A stretch of DNA of 37,453 nucleotides from Candidatus Bipolaricaulota bacterium (GCA_025060395.1 JANXCC010000004.1:1-37453), one strand, 5' to 3'. Counted from the first letter of the stretch, positions 8,636 to 17,154 are shown. The notes: generated by a model not told the origin, from the letters alone. A program made the numbers and translations.

Positions 8636-10030
8636 TTAGATCTCTACAGTCTCCTTCCAATCTGCGATGTGGGCTGTCCACCCCAGCTTAGCGTGGATCG
8701 CCTGCTTGAGCGCCATTAAGCTCGGCATCTCGCCGTGGACCAAGAAGATCTGGGCGGGCTTCTGAGCATGGGAGAGCCAGCGCAAGAGTCCCGGCTGATC
8801 GGCATGAGCCGAGAAGCCGTTGATCGTCCAGATCTGAGCCCGTACGGCGATCTCTTCACCAAAAATACGCACAGTCCGCGCTCCTTCGATCAAGCGCCGT
8901 CCCAGCGTCCCTTCAGCCTGGTAGCCTACAAAGACCACGCTACACTCAGGACGCCAGAGCTGATGCTTGAGATGGTGTAAGATCCGTCCGCCGGTGCACA
9001 TCCCACTCCCGGCGATGATGATCGCATGGCTTGAGATCGAGTTGATCACCTTCGATTCCGCCGAGGAGCGCACAAAGCGCAGCGCAGGAAAGTCGAAGGC
9101 GTTAGGGCTCTGAGCGAGCGCTTGGACCTCATCGGGCTTAAGGTACTCACTGTATCGTCGGAAGACTTTGGTCGCAGAGATCGCTAACGGGCTATCTAAG
9201 AAGACTTGACAGCCAGGGAATTCTTTGCGCTTATAGAGCTGGAAGAGCACGGCTAGGAGCTCTTGCGAGCGCTCTAGGGCAGAGCTTGGAATGAGCACAT
9301 TACCCCCCCGGGCAAATGTCAACAGAATAGCTTGTCTGAGTTCGGCAATAGAGTCGCGCATCGAGCGATGAGCGCGCTCCCCATAGGTGGACTCGAGGAC
9401 TACTAGATCGGCGGGTTCAGGCTCAGCTGGATCGGGAGTAAGTAGTTTATCGGTGTTGCCCAGATCTCCGGAGAAGAGCAGTCTTTTCGGGCGTTTGCGC
9501 CCTTCAGTGACTCGAAGCTGCACAAACGCTGCACCCAAGACATGGCCCGCGTCCCGGAGCTGGAGCTTGACCCCTGGAGCCAAGTCTATTGTCTTGTTGA
9601 GCGGGATGGGATCAGCGAAGCGATCGAGGGAGGCCAGAACTTCCTCAAGGTCGTAGAGTGGGCGGATGGGGCCACCTCCGCGACGTCGCTCTTTCTTATT
9701 GAGAAGAGCAGCTTCTTCTTCGTGGAGCTGGGCACTGTCGGCCAGGATCAGCCTGGTAAGATCGCGCGTCGGCTCCGTGCAGAGGATCTCTCCGGCGAAG
9801 CCCTCTCGTACAAGCCGAGGGATCAAACCGCAATGATCAAGATGGGCATGGGTGAGAATCACATAATCGATCTTGCTTGGAGGGAAGCCGAAGGGAAGCC
9901 AGTTGCGGCTCTCGATCTCTTCGGACCCCTGCCAGAGCCCACAGTCTATTAAGATTCTCAGTTTGTTTATCTGGAGGAGGATACACGAACCGGTAACCGT
10001 CTTCGCCCCACCATGAAACGTCAGTTTCAT
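8636..10030 (-). CDS. Metallo-beta-lactamase/beta-CASP RNA-processing exonuclease family protein
   Basis: 464 residues. The metallo-beta-lactamase zinc site is visible as HAHLDH at 61-66, with later ligands in DAGHVLGAA and FSGDLGN. The beta-CASP motifs follow: ESTYGERAH (motif A), AGSGMCTGGRILHHL (motif B) and FLVHGE (motif C), with FSAHADQ just before the end. This is the CPSF/YSH1-type family (RNA endo/exonucleases; COG1236). The start MKLTFHGGAKTVTG matches the usual N-terminus, yet there is no Shine-Dalgarno site; a promoter placed 6 bases upstream suggests a leaderless mRNA. It diverges from tetR. Substrate is unknown, RNA most likely. Confidence 0.9.
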   Translation of the reverse strand: MKLTFHGGAKTVTGSCILLQINKLRILIDCGLWQGSEEIESRNWLPFGFPPSKIDYVILTHAHLDHCGLIPRLVREGFAGEILCTEPTRDLTRLILADSAQLHEEEAALLNKKERRRGGGPIRPLYDLEEVLASLDRFADPIPLNKTIDLAPGVKLQLRDAGHVLGAAFVQLRVTEGRKRPKRLLFSGDLGNTDKLLTPDPAEPEPADLVVLESTYGERAHRSMRDSIAELRQAILLTFARGGNVLIPSSALERSQELLAVLFQLYKRKEFPGCQVFLDSPLAISATKVFRRYSEYLKPDEVQALAQSPNAFDFPALRFVRSSAESKVINSISSHAIIIAGSGMCTGGRILHHLKHQLWRPECSVVFVGYQAEGTLGRRLIEGARTVRIFGEEIAVRAQIWTINGFSAHADQPGLLRWLSHAQKPAQIFLVHGEMPSLMALKQAIHAKLGWTAHIADWKETVEI

Positions 10031-10036
10031 ACAAAA

Positions 10037-10065
10037 AGTTTAGCGCTAGCGGCTAAGCCGAGCAA
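10037..10065 (-). promoter_or_regulatory. Predicted leaderless sigma-70 promoter of the beta-CASP gene
   Basis: On the minus strand TTGCTC (10065-10060), 17 bases, then TAAACT (10042-10037), then six bases and the ATG at 10030. The usual start point about 7 bases after the -10 would be the A of the ATG. There is no Shine-Dalgarno sequence. The arrangement parallels the ruvB promoter (TTGCTT-17-TAGAAT). Confidence 0.45.
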
Positions 10066-10096
10066 ATATTCAATTGCCTCCAAAACATCCTCGCAT

Positions 10097-10112
10097 GATG
10101 ATACGTATCATC
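10097..10112. promoter_or_regulatory. 16-bp perfect palindrome, candidate operator
   Basis: GATGATACGTATCATC is a perfect 16-base palindrome centred at 10104/10105 in the 169-base divergent region between the beta-CASP gene and tetR. It lies upstream of both predicted promoters (about 32 bases from the minus -35 and 21 bases from the plus -35), a position suited to an activator or shared repressor. It differs from the TetR-side inverted repeat at 10161-10197, so a second regulator is likely. The cognate protein is unknown. Confidence 0.45.
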
Positions 10113-10132
10113 CTCACGAATGATTGGGGTCA

Positions 10133-10161
10133 TTGACAGGCAATCTCTTGCCCCTTACAAT
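10133..10161 (+). promoter_or_regulatory. Near-consensus sigma-70 promoter of the tetR operon
   Basis: TTGACA at 10133-10138, a 17-base spacer, and TACAAT at 10156-10161 (5 of 6 matches to TATAAT). The predicted start point near 10168 lies inside the inverted repeat at 10161-10197, the classic layout of a self-repressing TetR gene. Confidence 0.75.
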
Positions 10162-10197
10162 TCGACTGACAAGTCGAAATTTGGCTTGTCGGTCGAA
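10161..10197. promoter_or_regulatory. TetR-type operator (13-bp inverted repeat arms)
   Basis: TTCGACTGACAAG (10161-10173) and CTTGTCGGTCGAA (10185-10197) are inverted repeats matching at 12 of 13 positions, separated by 11 bases. The left arm starts at the last base of the -10 box and the right arm ends 2 bases before the tetR ATG at 10200. Bound TetR would block transcription start. Inference: autoregulated switch for the four-gene operon. Confidence 0.75.
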
Positions 10198-10199
10198 AA

Positions 10200-10796
10200 A
10201 TGATCCGACCCCAGGAACGACGGCTGAGAGAGAAGCAGAAAGAAGAGTGCTACAGGGCGATCTTGCAGGCAGCGCTCCGTCTCTTTGCTGCTAAAGGGCT
10301 GCAGGACGCAACAATGGAGGAGATCGCTCAGGCTGCCGGGTTGGGCAAGGGCACGATCTACTACTACTTTAACTCTAAAGAAGCCCTGATCGAAGAGTTG
10401 CTCTGCTCCTTGGCTGATCAATATTTTCGTAATCTGCTAGAGGGGATCGAGGGCTCAGAGTCCCCCTTAGCGCTTGCCGAGAAGATTATCGCAAATCTTC
10501 TGGGACACTATGAGCGCCAGCCGGAGCTCTTTCATGTTATCCAAATGATTATAGCAACTCCTGGGGGAGGGCCGCCGCGCGTGCGCCACGTCTTTGCCAC
10601 GAAGCATCGAGAATGGCTTAATCGGCTGAGAGAGAGAGCCCAAGGCCCAGTGGAGGCGGCTGGGCTCTCCCTCGAGTCGTTTGTAGACTTCGTCGCGACC
10701 CATGCGCACGGGCTGCTCTTCTGGGCAATCGCTGGGCGGGATATCCAAAAACTGCGAGAGGAATCTGGGCGCGTCCTACGCGCCTTCTTAAAATAG
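10200..10796 (+). CDS. TetR-family transcriptional regulator
   Basis: 198 residues. The N-terminal helix-turn-helix spans ~20-65 (AILQAALRLFAAKGL, TMEEIAQAAGLGKGTIYYYF, NSKEALIEELL), the standard TetR DNA-binding domain. The C-terminal ligand domain is not recognisable to a ligand class. The ATG at 10200 has no good ribosome site; the transcript leader of about 32 bases is made up mostly of the operator. The gene leads the operon with an exported protein, an RND/MMPL exporter and a calcium-repeat exported protein, with 15 bases to the next start. Inference: represses the operon and releases on a substrate of the exporter, as in many TetR/RND pairs. Confidence 0.92.
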   Translation: MIRPQERRLREKQKEECYRAILQAALRLFAAKGLQDATMEEIAQAAGLGKGTIYYYFNSKEALIEELLCSLADQYFRNLLEGIEGSESPLALAEKIIANLLGHYERQPELFHVIQMIIATPGGGPPRVRHVFATKHREWLNRLRERAQGPVEAAGLSLESFVDFVATHAHGLLFWAIAGRDIQKLREESGRVLRAFLK

Positions 10797-10811
10797 CAAA
10801 GGAGGAAGAAG

Positions 10812-11777
10812 ATGTCTCCCAAGGTGTTGTTCGGGCTTGTCCTGGCGAGCGTGTTGCTCGTCGTCGGAATAGACGGAGTCGGTTGGACGCAGCCGAAGAT
10901 CAAGTTGGACGAGATCGCTGTGCGATATCCCGAAGGATACACGCGGGTACTCGCCGCAGACATAGCGCTGCTCTTGAGCGATGAGGCCTTGGACGAGATC
11001 GTGATGACGTTCCTGGAAGCGGCGCGACATCCCCTCAACGGTATTCGTCAAGCCATCGAGTTGTTGCGGCTTGACGCGCAGAAGCTCCCCTGGGTGGCTC
11101 ACGGAGCAGGTCCGAATCTCTCAAGCTTCTCGCTGCTGGAGGGGGCGCCCTTCGATAAGACTTTTGGAGCCCTCCAGCGACTCAAGGCCGCCGCCGGCGC
11201 CCCAGGATCCCCCTATAAACACTGGGAGAAGGTCGAGATCGCAGGGATCCCAGTCATCTTCACGGGTGGGGTCTTTGGGCCAATCCCTATCGAGTGGGCT
11301 TATATTCCCTTGGCTACCCAGCTGTGGTTTGGCACGGAGATTGGCCTAGGAGGTCCTCCCAACCGCGACCGCTTGCGGGCTTCGGTAGAGCTCGTGATCC
11401 AGCGCTTGCGCGATCAAGTCGGTGGGTTCAGAGAGCTTGAAGCGGCCCAAGCGGTGCCAGGAGGCTCTATAGCCTTCGTGCGCTTGACAGATCCGGCCAA
11501 AGACAAGCCCGTCGAGGCTAACGAAGAGGCCATGAGCTATGCGGTCTTCTTCGAGGGCACGACGGCGCGGGTGCGCTTCTCTATTCGCTTTGTAACCGAC
11601 GAAGCCGCGCAGGGAGCTCTCACGAATCTCCTGGAAGGCAAGAGCAGCTACCTCGCTCAGGATCTCTATCGCGCTGAGCTCATCGAGCACACGATCGTCG
11701 GGCGTGTGCTTACCTTTGAAGTGCGCACGGATCTGCGCGGCATCGCGGGCTTGCTCATATTAACGATGCCATCTTAG
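10812..11777 (+). CDS. Exported protein of unknown function in the RND operon
   Basis: 321 residues. The ATG has a very strong site (AAAGGAGGAAGAAG). A signal peptide is visible: MSPK, then a hydrophobic stretch to about residue 19, with a likely cut near residue 22-26. The rest is soluble, with no motif I recognise; residues ~120-175 (WEKVEIAGIPVIFTGG, IEWAYIPLATQLWFGT) and ~215-320 look like alternating beta strands and helices. No Cys is present after the signal, so it is not a lipoprotein. It lies between tetR and the RND transporter, with 6 bases to the latter, so it may be a periplasmic partner that carries or senses the exported substrate (inference). Confidence 0.75.
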   Translation: MSPKVLFGLVLASVLLVVGIDGVGWTQPKIKLDEIAVRYPEGYTRVLAADIALLLSDEALDEIVMTFLEAARHPLNGIRQAIELLRLDAQKLPWVAHGAGPNLSSFSLLEGAPFDKTFGALQRLKAAAGAPGSPYKHWEKVEIAGIPVIFTGGVFGPIPIEWAYIPLATQLWFGTEIGLGGPPNRDRLRASVELVIQRLRDQVGGFRELEAAQAVPGGSIAFVRLTDPAKDKPVEANEEAMSYAVFFEGTTARVRFSIRFVTDEAAQGALTNLLEGKSSYLAQDLYRAELIEHTIVGRVLTFEVRTDLRGIAGLLILTMPS

Positions 11778-11783
11778 TCAATT

Positions 11784-14258
11784 ATGACGCTGATGCGAGG
11801 TACACGAGGGCCGTGGCTCGTTCTCGTTGTGATGGGGGTGATCACGGCCCTCTGTGCTGTGGGCCTCACCAGGCTTAAGGTTGCCAACGATCCCCAAGAG
11901 TTCCTGCCCGATCACCCCACGGTGCGGCTCTTCCGGGAGATCGAGCGTGACTTTGGGATCGCGAGTTTTTCGCACGTGATCGCCGTGCGCTTCGCACCCA
12001 AAGAGGGCTTTACTATAGAATCTCCCCAGGCGATCCTTGAGATGGAAGCCGTCTTGCAGGCTCTACGCGCCGTGCCGGGGATCGTCTCAGCCCAGGGAAT
12101 TCCCGATTTTGTGAAATTTGTTCGAGCAGAACTCCACGGGGGCGACCGGCGCTTCTATAGCCTGCCCATGGTCGGTGACGAATCGGACTACTCGTTTGAA
12201 GAGATCATTCGCCTGACCTTCCAGCGCATGGCCATCTTGAAGAAGTTCACGTCGCTGGAAGGCACGGCCTTAGCCACAGCTACCATCGCCAAGGACGCCG
12301 ATATTATCGCCGTCTCCCGCCAAGCCCTTGCTGCGATCAAGCCCATCCAAGAGCGCGCCGTCGCTTTGGAGATCGGGCTAGTCAGCTACGGCGAGACGCT
12401 CGACGTCTTCAATCGAGTGACCCAGCGCGATATTCGCTACTTGACCCCTGTAGTATTTACAGTGATAGCGCTGACGCTTGTGTGGGTCTTTCGGTTGACG
12501 CGTCCGTGGGAGCTGGGATTAGTGCTTCTGTTGAGTGTAGGGGTAGCTGTGGGGGCGTTTAGCCCTGAGCTCTTCTCCACAGCAGCCTTGCCTGTCGATC
12601 TCGTGCTTATGGGAGCGCTCGCGCTCTTGGTATTGGCGACGTACAGGCCGTTGGCCAGTCTCTACCTTACGCTTGGGGTGGTAGGACTTTCGGGGATCTG
12701 GGCGTTTGGGCTTCTGGGGTTTTTGGGGATTCCCATCAATTTCCTGATGGCTGCGGTCTTCCCCCTGCTCATGGGCATCGGTGATGATTATGCGATTCAC
12801 TTGCTCCATCGCTACGAAGAAGAGCGCTGCAAGAAGCAGCCAGGACCACAAGCGATCTGGATTGCTCTGACGCGCACTGGGCGCGCAATCACCCTGACGA
12901 CGGTCACGACGGCTGTGGGGTTCACCGCGCTCTTCTTTGCCCCAAGCCCTCCCATTCGATGGTTTGGGTTTCTTTCTGCTGTCTCAGTGATCAGCGCTCT
13001 GATCATCACCATGACGCTTATCCCTGCGCTCAAGCGAATCTTCCCTGAGGGGCCGCGTACTGAGCTATGGGATGCTGCTCACAGGCTCTTTGCGCATCCC
13101 CAAGGGAGCTGGCTCAGCGTGGGGCTTGGCCGGTATGCTCGGCTTTTGAGCCAACGCGCCGTCATGGCGCTTGTCTTGATAGGGGGGCTGGGGCTTGGAG
13201 CCCTCGGCTACTGGGAGGGCCGTGCCTTCCAAACCTACACAGTTGACTATCGTCGGCTCCTGCCCCCAGACTATCCCACCGTCGTTTTGTATACCCAGAT
13301 CAACCAAGAGTTTCGCACCTACGACGAAGTCCAGCTGGTGCTGACGGGAGATATCGCTCGCCTCGAGGTGATGCGCATCTTGCTCAAAGATATTCCTGAG
13401 GCGCTTGGCGCGTCGCCTTACACGCACACCGTGACGAGCATCGCCCATTACTTAGAAGACGTGCGCGTCGCCAACCCGCGCCTCGACCAAGGCTTTATAG
13501 AGCGCTTTGTGGAGGATCCCGATGGGGCATATCGCTGGCTCTTAGGAGAGGTCTTGGCCAAAGACTCGCTGCGCCAGCGAGCCGAAGCATATGTGCTGCC
13601 TGCCTCAGCTTCAGAGAAGGCTGTGGTACGCGTCAACACGATGCGTTTTGCCGACCAGGAGGGCGTGCGTCGCGTCGTCCGTGACATCTCTGAGAGGCTA
13701 GCCCCTGTTATAGACAGGCTCCAAGCGCTTGGGATCGAAGCGCGTCTGACGGGCATCCCATTCGTCGAAGAGCTGGGGCTGGATGCGCTCCATCGGTCGC
13801 TGACGCAATCGCTGGCGATCTCGTTTGTGCTCTGCTTTGTCGTGATGGCGGTGGCCCTGCGCTCCGCGGTCTGGGGGCTGATCGGCCTCTTCCCCATGGT
13901 CATCGTGACAGGGCTTCTGTTGGGGACCGTCAGCCTCTTGAAGCTGGAGCTGAATGCCGCAACGGCTATCGTCGCGGCGCTCAGCATCGGACTGGGCGTT
14001 GATTACGCGATTCACTTAATCCATAGATTCCGAGAGGAGCGCGATCTAGCCCGGGCGACCGCCCGCACCGGTGAGGCGCTCTTTGCCGCGTTCTTTACAA
14101 CAGCCTCAGCGTTCTTCGTACTCACCCTCAGCACAATCACCTGGAATCGTGACTTTGGGCTCTTAGTGGGCATCGCAGTCTTCTACGCGTTTGCTGTAAC
14201 AATCTTCATCTTTCCAGCGCTCTTAGCCATGACAACGCACTTCCAGAAAGAGCGATAA
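11784..14258 (+). CDS. RND-superfamily exporter (MMPL/HAE3-like)
   Basis: 824 residues with the duplicated RND plan: one N-terminal helix, a large external loop (~30-210), five or six helices, another helix near 450-470, a second external loop (~475-650), and a final helical block. Each half carries the proton-relay motif, GIGDDYAIHLLHRYEEE near residue 330 and GLGVDYAIHLIHRFREE near residue 740, diagnostic of the MMPL/HAE3 branch. These export lipids, hopanoids or other hydrophobic molecules using the proton gradient. The start at 11784 follows the previous stop by 6 bases with no clear ribosome site; ATG at 11793 is an alternative. No membrane-fusion protein or TolC gene is nearby. Confidence 0.9.
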   Translation: MTLMRGTRGPWLVLVVMGVITALCAVGLTRLKVANDPQEFLPDHPTVRLFREIERDFGIASFSHVIAVRFAPKEGFTIESPQAILEMEAVLQALRAVPGIVSAQGIPDFVKFVRAELHGGDRRFYSLPMVGDESDYSFEEIIRLTFQRMAILKKFTSLEGTALATATIAKDADIIAVSRQALAAIKPIQERAVALEIGLVSYGETLDVFNRVTQRDIRYLTPVVFTVIALTLVWVFRLTRPWELGLVLLLSVGVAVGAFSPELFSTAALPVDLVLMGALALLVLATYRPLASLYLTLGVVGLSGIWAFGLLGFLGIPINFLMAAVFPLLMGIGDDYAIHLLHRYEEERCKKQPGPQAIWIALTRTGRAITLTTVTTAVGFTALFFAPSPPIRWFGFLSAVSVISALIITMTLIPALKRIFPEGPRTELWDAAHRLFAHPQGSWLSVGLGRYARLLSQRAVMALVLIGGLGLGALGYWEGRAFQTYTVDYRRLLPPDYPTVVLYTQINQEFRTYDEVQLVLTGDIARLEVMRILLKDIPEALGASPYTHTVTSIAHYLEDVRVANPRLDQGFIERFVEDPDGAYRWLLGEVLAKDSLRQRAEAYVLPASASEKAVVRVNTMRFADQEGVRRVVRDISERLAPVIDRLQALGIEARLTGIPFVEELGLDALHRSLTQSLAISFVLCFVVMAVALRSAVWGLIGLFPMVIVTGLLLGTVSLLKLELNAATAIVAALSIGLGVDYAIHLIHRFREERDLARATARTGEALFAAFFTTASAFFVLTLSTITWNRDFGLLVGIAVFYAFAVTIFIFPALLAMTTHFQKER

Positions 14259-14273
14259 AGGAGGAGATACGCT

Positions 14274-15248
14274 ATGCGCTGGTTTATCGTAGCGATGCTG
14301 TGTGCGCTGGTGGTCGTTTCCGTGCCTGTCATGTCGGTTGTCCAAGATGCCGATAGCGATGGGCTGACCGACGCCCAAGAGAAGCTCTTGGGCACTGATC
14401 CTTCTAAGCCCGACACCGACGGTGATGGGCTCCTCGACGGCGAAGAGTACTTTGTCTACTTTACCAAGCCGACCAAATCAGACACCGATGAGGACGGCAT
14501 CGCTGATAAGCAGGACCCTTACCCCCGCTGGGTGCGCTACGAAGACCTCAACGGCGTCACTACCAGTACAGATCGCATCACACAAGGGGCTGAAGGCCTA
14601 AGGCTCCATCAGTTCGTTGAAGTAAAGGCGGGCAACGTCATCACTATCGATTGGCATAACTTTCTCAATCCAGACTTCACGATGCGTGAGGCGCGGTTTA
14701 CGATCAAGTTTGATTTTCTCGATCCCAACCGCCCGGACTACGAAGGGGAAGGATACTACAAGCCCGTAGATGCAAATCAGATGGAGATCGTCTTGCCCAC
14801 GTATGAGGGGATCTTCAAAGCGACGATTCCCTGGCCGGGGCGCGCTATGGCCTATAACGATTGGATCTATCATCTCTATAGCAGACCGTTAAAGGTAGGG
14901 CAGATCTACGAGTATAACGTCTTCTTCTCCGAGATAATCCGCTGGGGGGAGGAGCCGTTTGCGCGAGCGCGTGCCGAAGTCATCGGCACGGAGAAGTTCG
15001 TCCTGGATACGAAGCTGGGGCGACGAGAGTATCCAGTCTTTGCCGTAAAAATTACCATGAGATTTGCGACGTTCAAGGACCCGTTCTTTAGAGCGTTCTT
15101 GGGATACAACCCCGAATTGGTCCTGCGCGCGGTCTTTACCATGGGAGACAACCCTCAGACTCAAGTGCTGCTGCGGTATACCACTCCGTTCTTTCGGATT
15201 ACGCCGACCAAGTCTGTGGGATTCTCGGATTTTATTATCAGCCACTGA
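14274..15248 (+). CDS. Exported protein with thrombospondin type-3-like calcium repeats
   Basis: 324 residues; strong site AAAGGAGGAGA before the ATG. A signal peptide covers ~1-24. Residues ~25-84 hold about three Asp-rich repeats of the TSP type-3/EF-hand-like kind: [31 protein letters not shown] and [13 protein letters not shown], which bind Ca2+. Residues ~100-324 form a beta-rich domain I cannot name; the portion [13 protein letters not shown]... followed by a VIGTEKF strand has a faint likeness to DUF3108-type envelope proteins, a weak suggestion only. It ends the TetR/RND operon. RND operons often end with an envelope lipid carrier, so this might receive exported lipid in the periplasm or outer membrane (inference). 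Confidence 0.75.
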   Translation: MRWFIVAMLCALVVVSVPVMSVVQDADSDGLTDAQEKLLGTDPSKPDTDGDGLLDGEEYFVYFTKPTKSDTDEDGIADKQDPYPRWVRYEDLNGVTTSTDRITQGAEGLRLHQFVEVKAGNVITIDWHNFLNPDFTMREARFTIKFDFLDPNRPDYEGEGYYKPVDANQMEIVLPTYEGIFKATIPWPGRAMAYNDWIYHLYSRPLKVGQIYEYNVFFSEIIRWGEEPFARARAEVIGTEKFVLDTKLGRREYPVFAVKITMRFATFKDPFFRAFLGYNPELVLRAVFTMGDNPQTQVLLRYTTPFFRITPTKSVGFSDFIISH

Positions 15249-15260
15249 AGGGGGAAGGAT

Positions 15261-15374
15261 CTAGGTGAGCTTAATGTAGTAGAACCCCTTGCCGCGACGG
15301 ACAAGCCAGAAACGGCGGGCCATCTGATAGAGAGCGCAGAACACTGCAAGAACGGAGATCGCGAGCCGCTTCAT
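15261..15374 (-). CDS. Candidate 37-residue small membrane protein
   Basis: In the 285-base gap between the RND operon and proline dehydrogenase, the minus strand encodes a 37-codon frame beginning MKRLAISVLAVFCALYQMAR and ending in an aromatic, basic tail (GKGFYYIKLT). It looks like a short N-terminal membrane helix with a positive tail. The ribosome site is weak (AAGGG close to the ATG), and no promoter is convincing. It may be a real small protein or chance. Confidence 0.3.
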   Translation of the reverse strand: MKRLAISVLAVFCALYQMARRFWLVRRGKGFYYIKLT

Positions 15375-15395
15375 AGCCCTTGGTCACCGCTCCTA

Positions 15396-15417
15396 TCCTA
15401 GCTGTTGGGCGCTAGGA
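15396..15417. other. Stem-loop in the 15249-15533 intergenic gap
   Basis: TCCTAGC and GCTAGGA form a perfect 7-bp stem around an 8-base loop. No U-run follows on either strand, so it is not a good intrinsic terminator. It lies upstream of the candidate small frame and of the proline dehydrogenase promoter. Apart from these items I see nothing in this gap. Confidence 0.3.
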
Positions 15418-15482
15418 AGGAGAGCCCTGCTGAGATGCTTCTACGAGTTTTTGGATACATCGACGATTGACATCTGTCTGTT

Positions 15483-15512
15483 TTGCGCTCTCACCGTCAT
15501 GTACGTTACAAT
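15483..15512 (+). promoter_or_regulatory. Predicted promoter of the proline dehydrogenase operon
   Basis: TTGCGC at 15483-15488, an 18-base spacer and TACAAT at 15507-15512, leaving a leader of about 15 bases before the ATG at 15534. A separate TTGACA at 15467 has no -10 at the right distance. Confidence 0.45.
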
Positions 15513-15533
15513 ACTTTCAGGGGTACTGAGAGC

Positions 15534-16463
15534 ATGATGCGAGCGATGCTTCTGAAGCTCTCGCAAAATCACACGATGCAATCGGCGTTTTCCAGATATC
15601 GCTGGGCACAGCGCGCGGCCCGGCGCTTCATCGCGGGGGAGCGCCTTGATGAAGCGATCGCGGTAGTGCGCGACCTCAACGCCAGAAATATTCTAGCAAC
15701 GCTGGATCACCTGGGTGAGAACACCACTACCGAGCGCGAAGCGATCGCTGCCGCAGATGAGTATCTTACTATTCTCGACACCATTGCTCAGACAGGAGTG
15801 CGCTCTGAGATCTCGCTCAAGCTCACCCAGATGGGGCTCGATATCAGCTATGAGCTGTGTCTGCAGAACATGCGTCGGATCGTAGAGCGGGCACGTATGT
15901 ATCACAACTTTGTCTGTATTGATATGGAAAGCTCGGCATATACGGACCGAACGCTCGATCTCTATGAGGCGCTGCGGCGCGAGGGCTTTGACAACGTCGG
16001 GCCGGTGATCCAAGCGTATTTGCGTCGGAGCGCGCGCGATGTCGAGAGATTGATCGAATGGGGTGTCAAAGTACGGATTTGCAAGGGAGCCTATCAGGAG
16101 CCGCCAAGCATCGCCTTTCCCAGCAAGCGCGACGTAGACAGAAATTATATAAAACTTCTAGAGATGTTCTTCAGCGCGCGCGCTCAAGAGAAGGGCGTCT
16201 ACCCCGCGATCGCCACGCACGACGAGAAGATCATCCGGTGGGCGATAGCCTACGTGCGTGAGCATAATATTCCCAGGGATCGCTTTGAGTTTCAGATGCT
16301 CTACGGCATCCGGCGAGACTTGCAGCTCAAGCTCGCGCAAGAGGGCTATCGCGTGCGCGTCTATGTTTCGTACGGAACGCATTGGTATCCGTACTTTATG
16401 AGACGACTTGCAGAGAGGCCAGCGAATGTGCTATTCCTAGTGAAGAATCTCATTAAGGGGTGA
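15534..16463 (+). CDS. putB: Proline dehydrogenase (FAD-dependent)
   Basis: 309 residues from ATG 15534 (a second ATG follows at once). A longer frame opens with TTG at 15483, but that lies in the predicted -35, so I reject it. Family motifs: DMESSAYTDRTLDLY, VRICKGAYQEP, ATHDEKIIRWA, FEFQMLYGIRRD and the C-terminal VYVSYGTHWYPYFMRRLAER. Length equals stand-alone ProDHs of Bacillus and Thermus (~305), an (alpha/beta)8 barrel binding FAD. It oxidises proline to pyrroline-5-carboxylate, passing electrons to the quinone pool. No P5C dehydrogenase partner is in the window. Its stop overlaps the next start as GTGA. Confidence 0.92.
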   Translation: MMRAMLLKLSQNHTMQSAFSRYRWAQRAARRFIAGERLDEAIAVVRDLNARNILATLDHLGENTTTEREAIAAADEYLTILDTIAQTGVRSEISLKLTQMGLDISYELCLQNMRRIVERARMYHNFVCIDMESSAYTDRTLDLYEALRREGFDNVGPVIQAYLRRSARDVERLIEWGVKVRICKGAYQEPPSIAFPSKRDVDRNYIKLLEMFFSARAQEKGVYPAIATHDEKIIRWAIAYVREHNIPRDRFEFQMLYGIRRDLQLKLAQEGYRVRVYVSYGTHWYPYFMRRLAERPANVLFLVKNLIKG

Positions 16464-17137
16464 GCCCCTTGCGTCCTCGGGTCTCGGTAGGCGAAGTAGT
16501 GGCTTTGGGTTCAACCATGTTAGCTGCCCCCTTCCTGCTGGGAATGCTCGGAGGGCTTCTTCTGTGGAACCTTTTCGCTCACTTTAGCGATCTATCATGG
16601 CTCATCCTAGCCCCGAGTACGGGGCTGCCCAAAAGCATTATCGAGATCATCGTTGACTTTGTACTCTTTCCGGCTCTCAATGCTATAGTCATACGGTTTG
16701 TGTACTTAGTGATTGCCAAGAAGAAAGCGCTCGGTATGGTTGAGGTGATACTATCAGCTCTAGCGCGCCTCCCAACGCTCGTCGGGCTTCACGCCATCTT
16801 TGTCATTGCGGGCTATATCTTCGCAATCATGCCCGAGATCCTCCAATTAATCGCTGTTATCCCCGCGATCTTCGTCGGGGTGAAACTCATTTTTGCTTAT
16901 CAAGCCATCGTTGCAGGAGAAGCCGATTTAGGAGAGGCTCTCAGCACCAGTTGGGCGCTGACTGAAGGGAACTGGTGGCGAATGTTCTTCCTCGCCCTTC
17001 TTCCTAGCTGCCTTGTGATTCCATTTCTTCTCGAGGGGCCATCGCGCATCGTAGAAGGTACTGTGGGGTGGATCTCCGACTTCTGGCTCTGGTGCATTGT
17101 GACGTATGCGTATGCGCAGCTTGTCACTCATCAATAG
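16460..17137 (+). CDS. Integral membrane protein of unknown function
   Basis: 225 residues from a GTG at 16460 that overlaps the proline dehydrogenase stop (GTGA), with AAGG upstream, so translation is probably coupled. About five or six hydrophobic segments are visible (~15-38, 60-85, 100-122, 128-150, 170-190, 200-220). The phrase ALSTSWALTEGNWWRMFFL resembles the loop of DUF975/GPDPase membrane-domain-like proteins, which have no settled function. Inference: possibly aids proline dehydrogenase at the membrane, but the pairing may be accidental. Confidence 0.7.
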   Translation: MSPLRPRVSVGEVVALGSTMLAAPFLLGMLGGLLLWNLFAHFSDLSWLILAPSTGLPKSIIEIIVDFVLFPALNAIVIRFVYLVIAKKKALGMVEVILSALARLPTLVGLHAIFVIAGYIFAIMPEILQLIAVIPAIFVGVKLIFAYQAIVAGEADLGEALSTSWALTEGNWWRMFFLALLPSCLVIPFLLEGPSRIVEGTVGWISDFWLWCIVTYAYAQLVTHQ

Positions 17138-17154
17138 AAGAGGGTTATAAACAC

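Noticed and set aside
13448-13987. Minus-strand frame of ~179 codons inside the RND transporter gene
   Set aside because: Antisense to a clear transporter half; Ser/Arg-rich translation with no family pattern.
15467-15472. TTGACA upstream of proline dehydrogenase
   Set aside because: Perfect -35 hexamer but no -10-like box 16-18 bases downstream.
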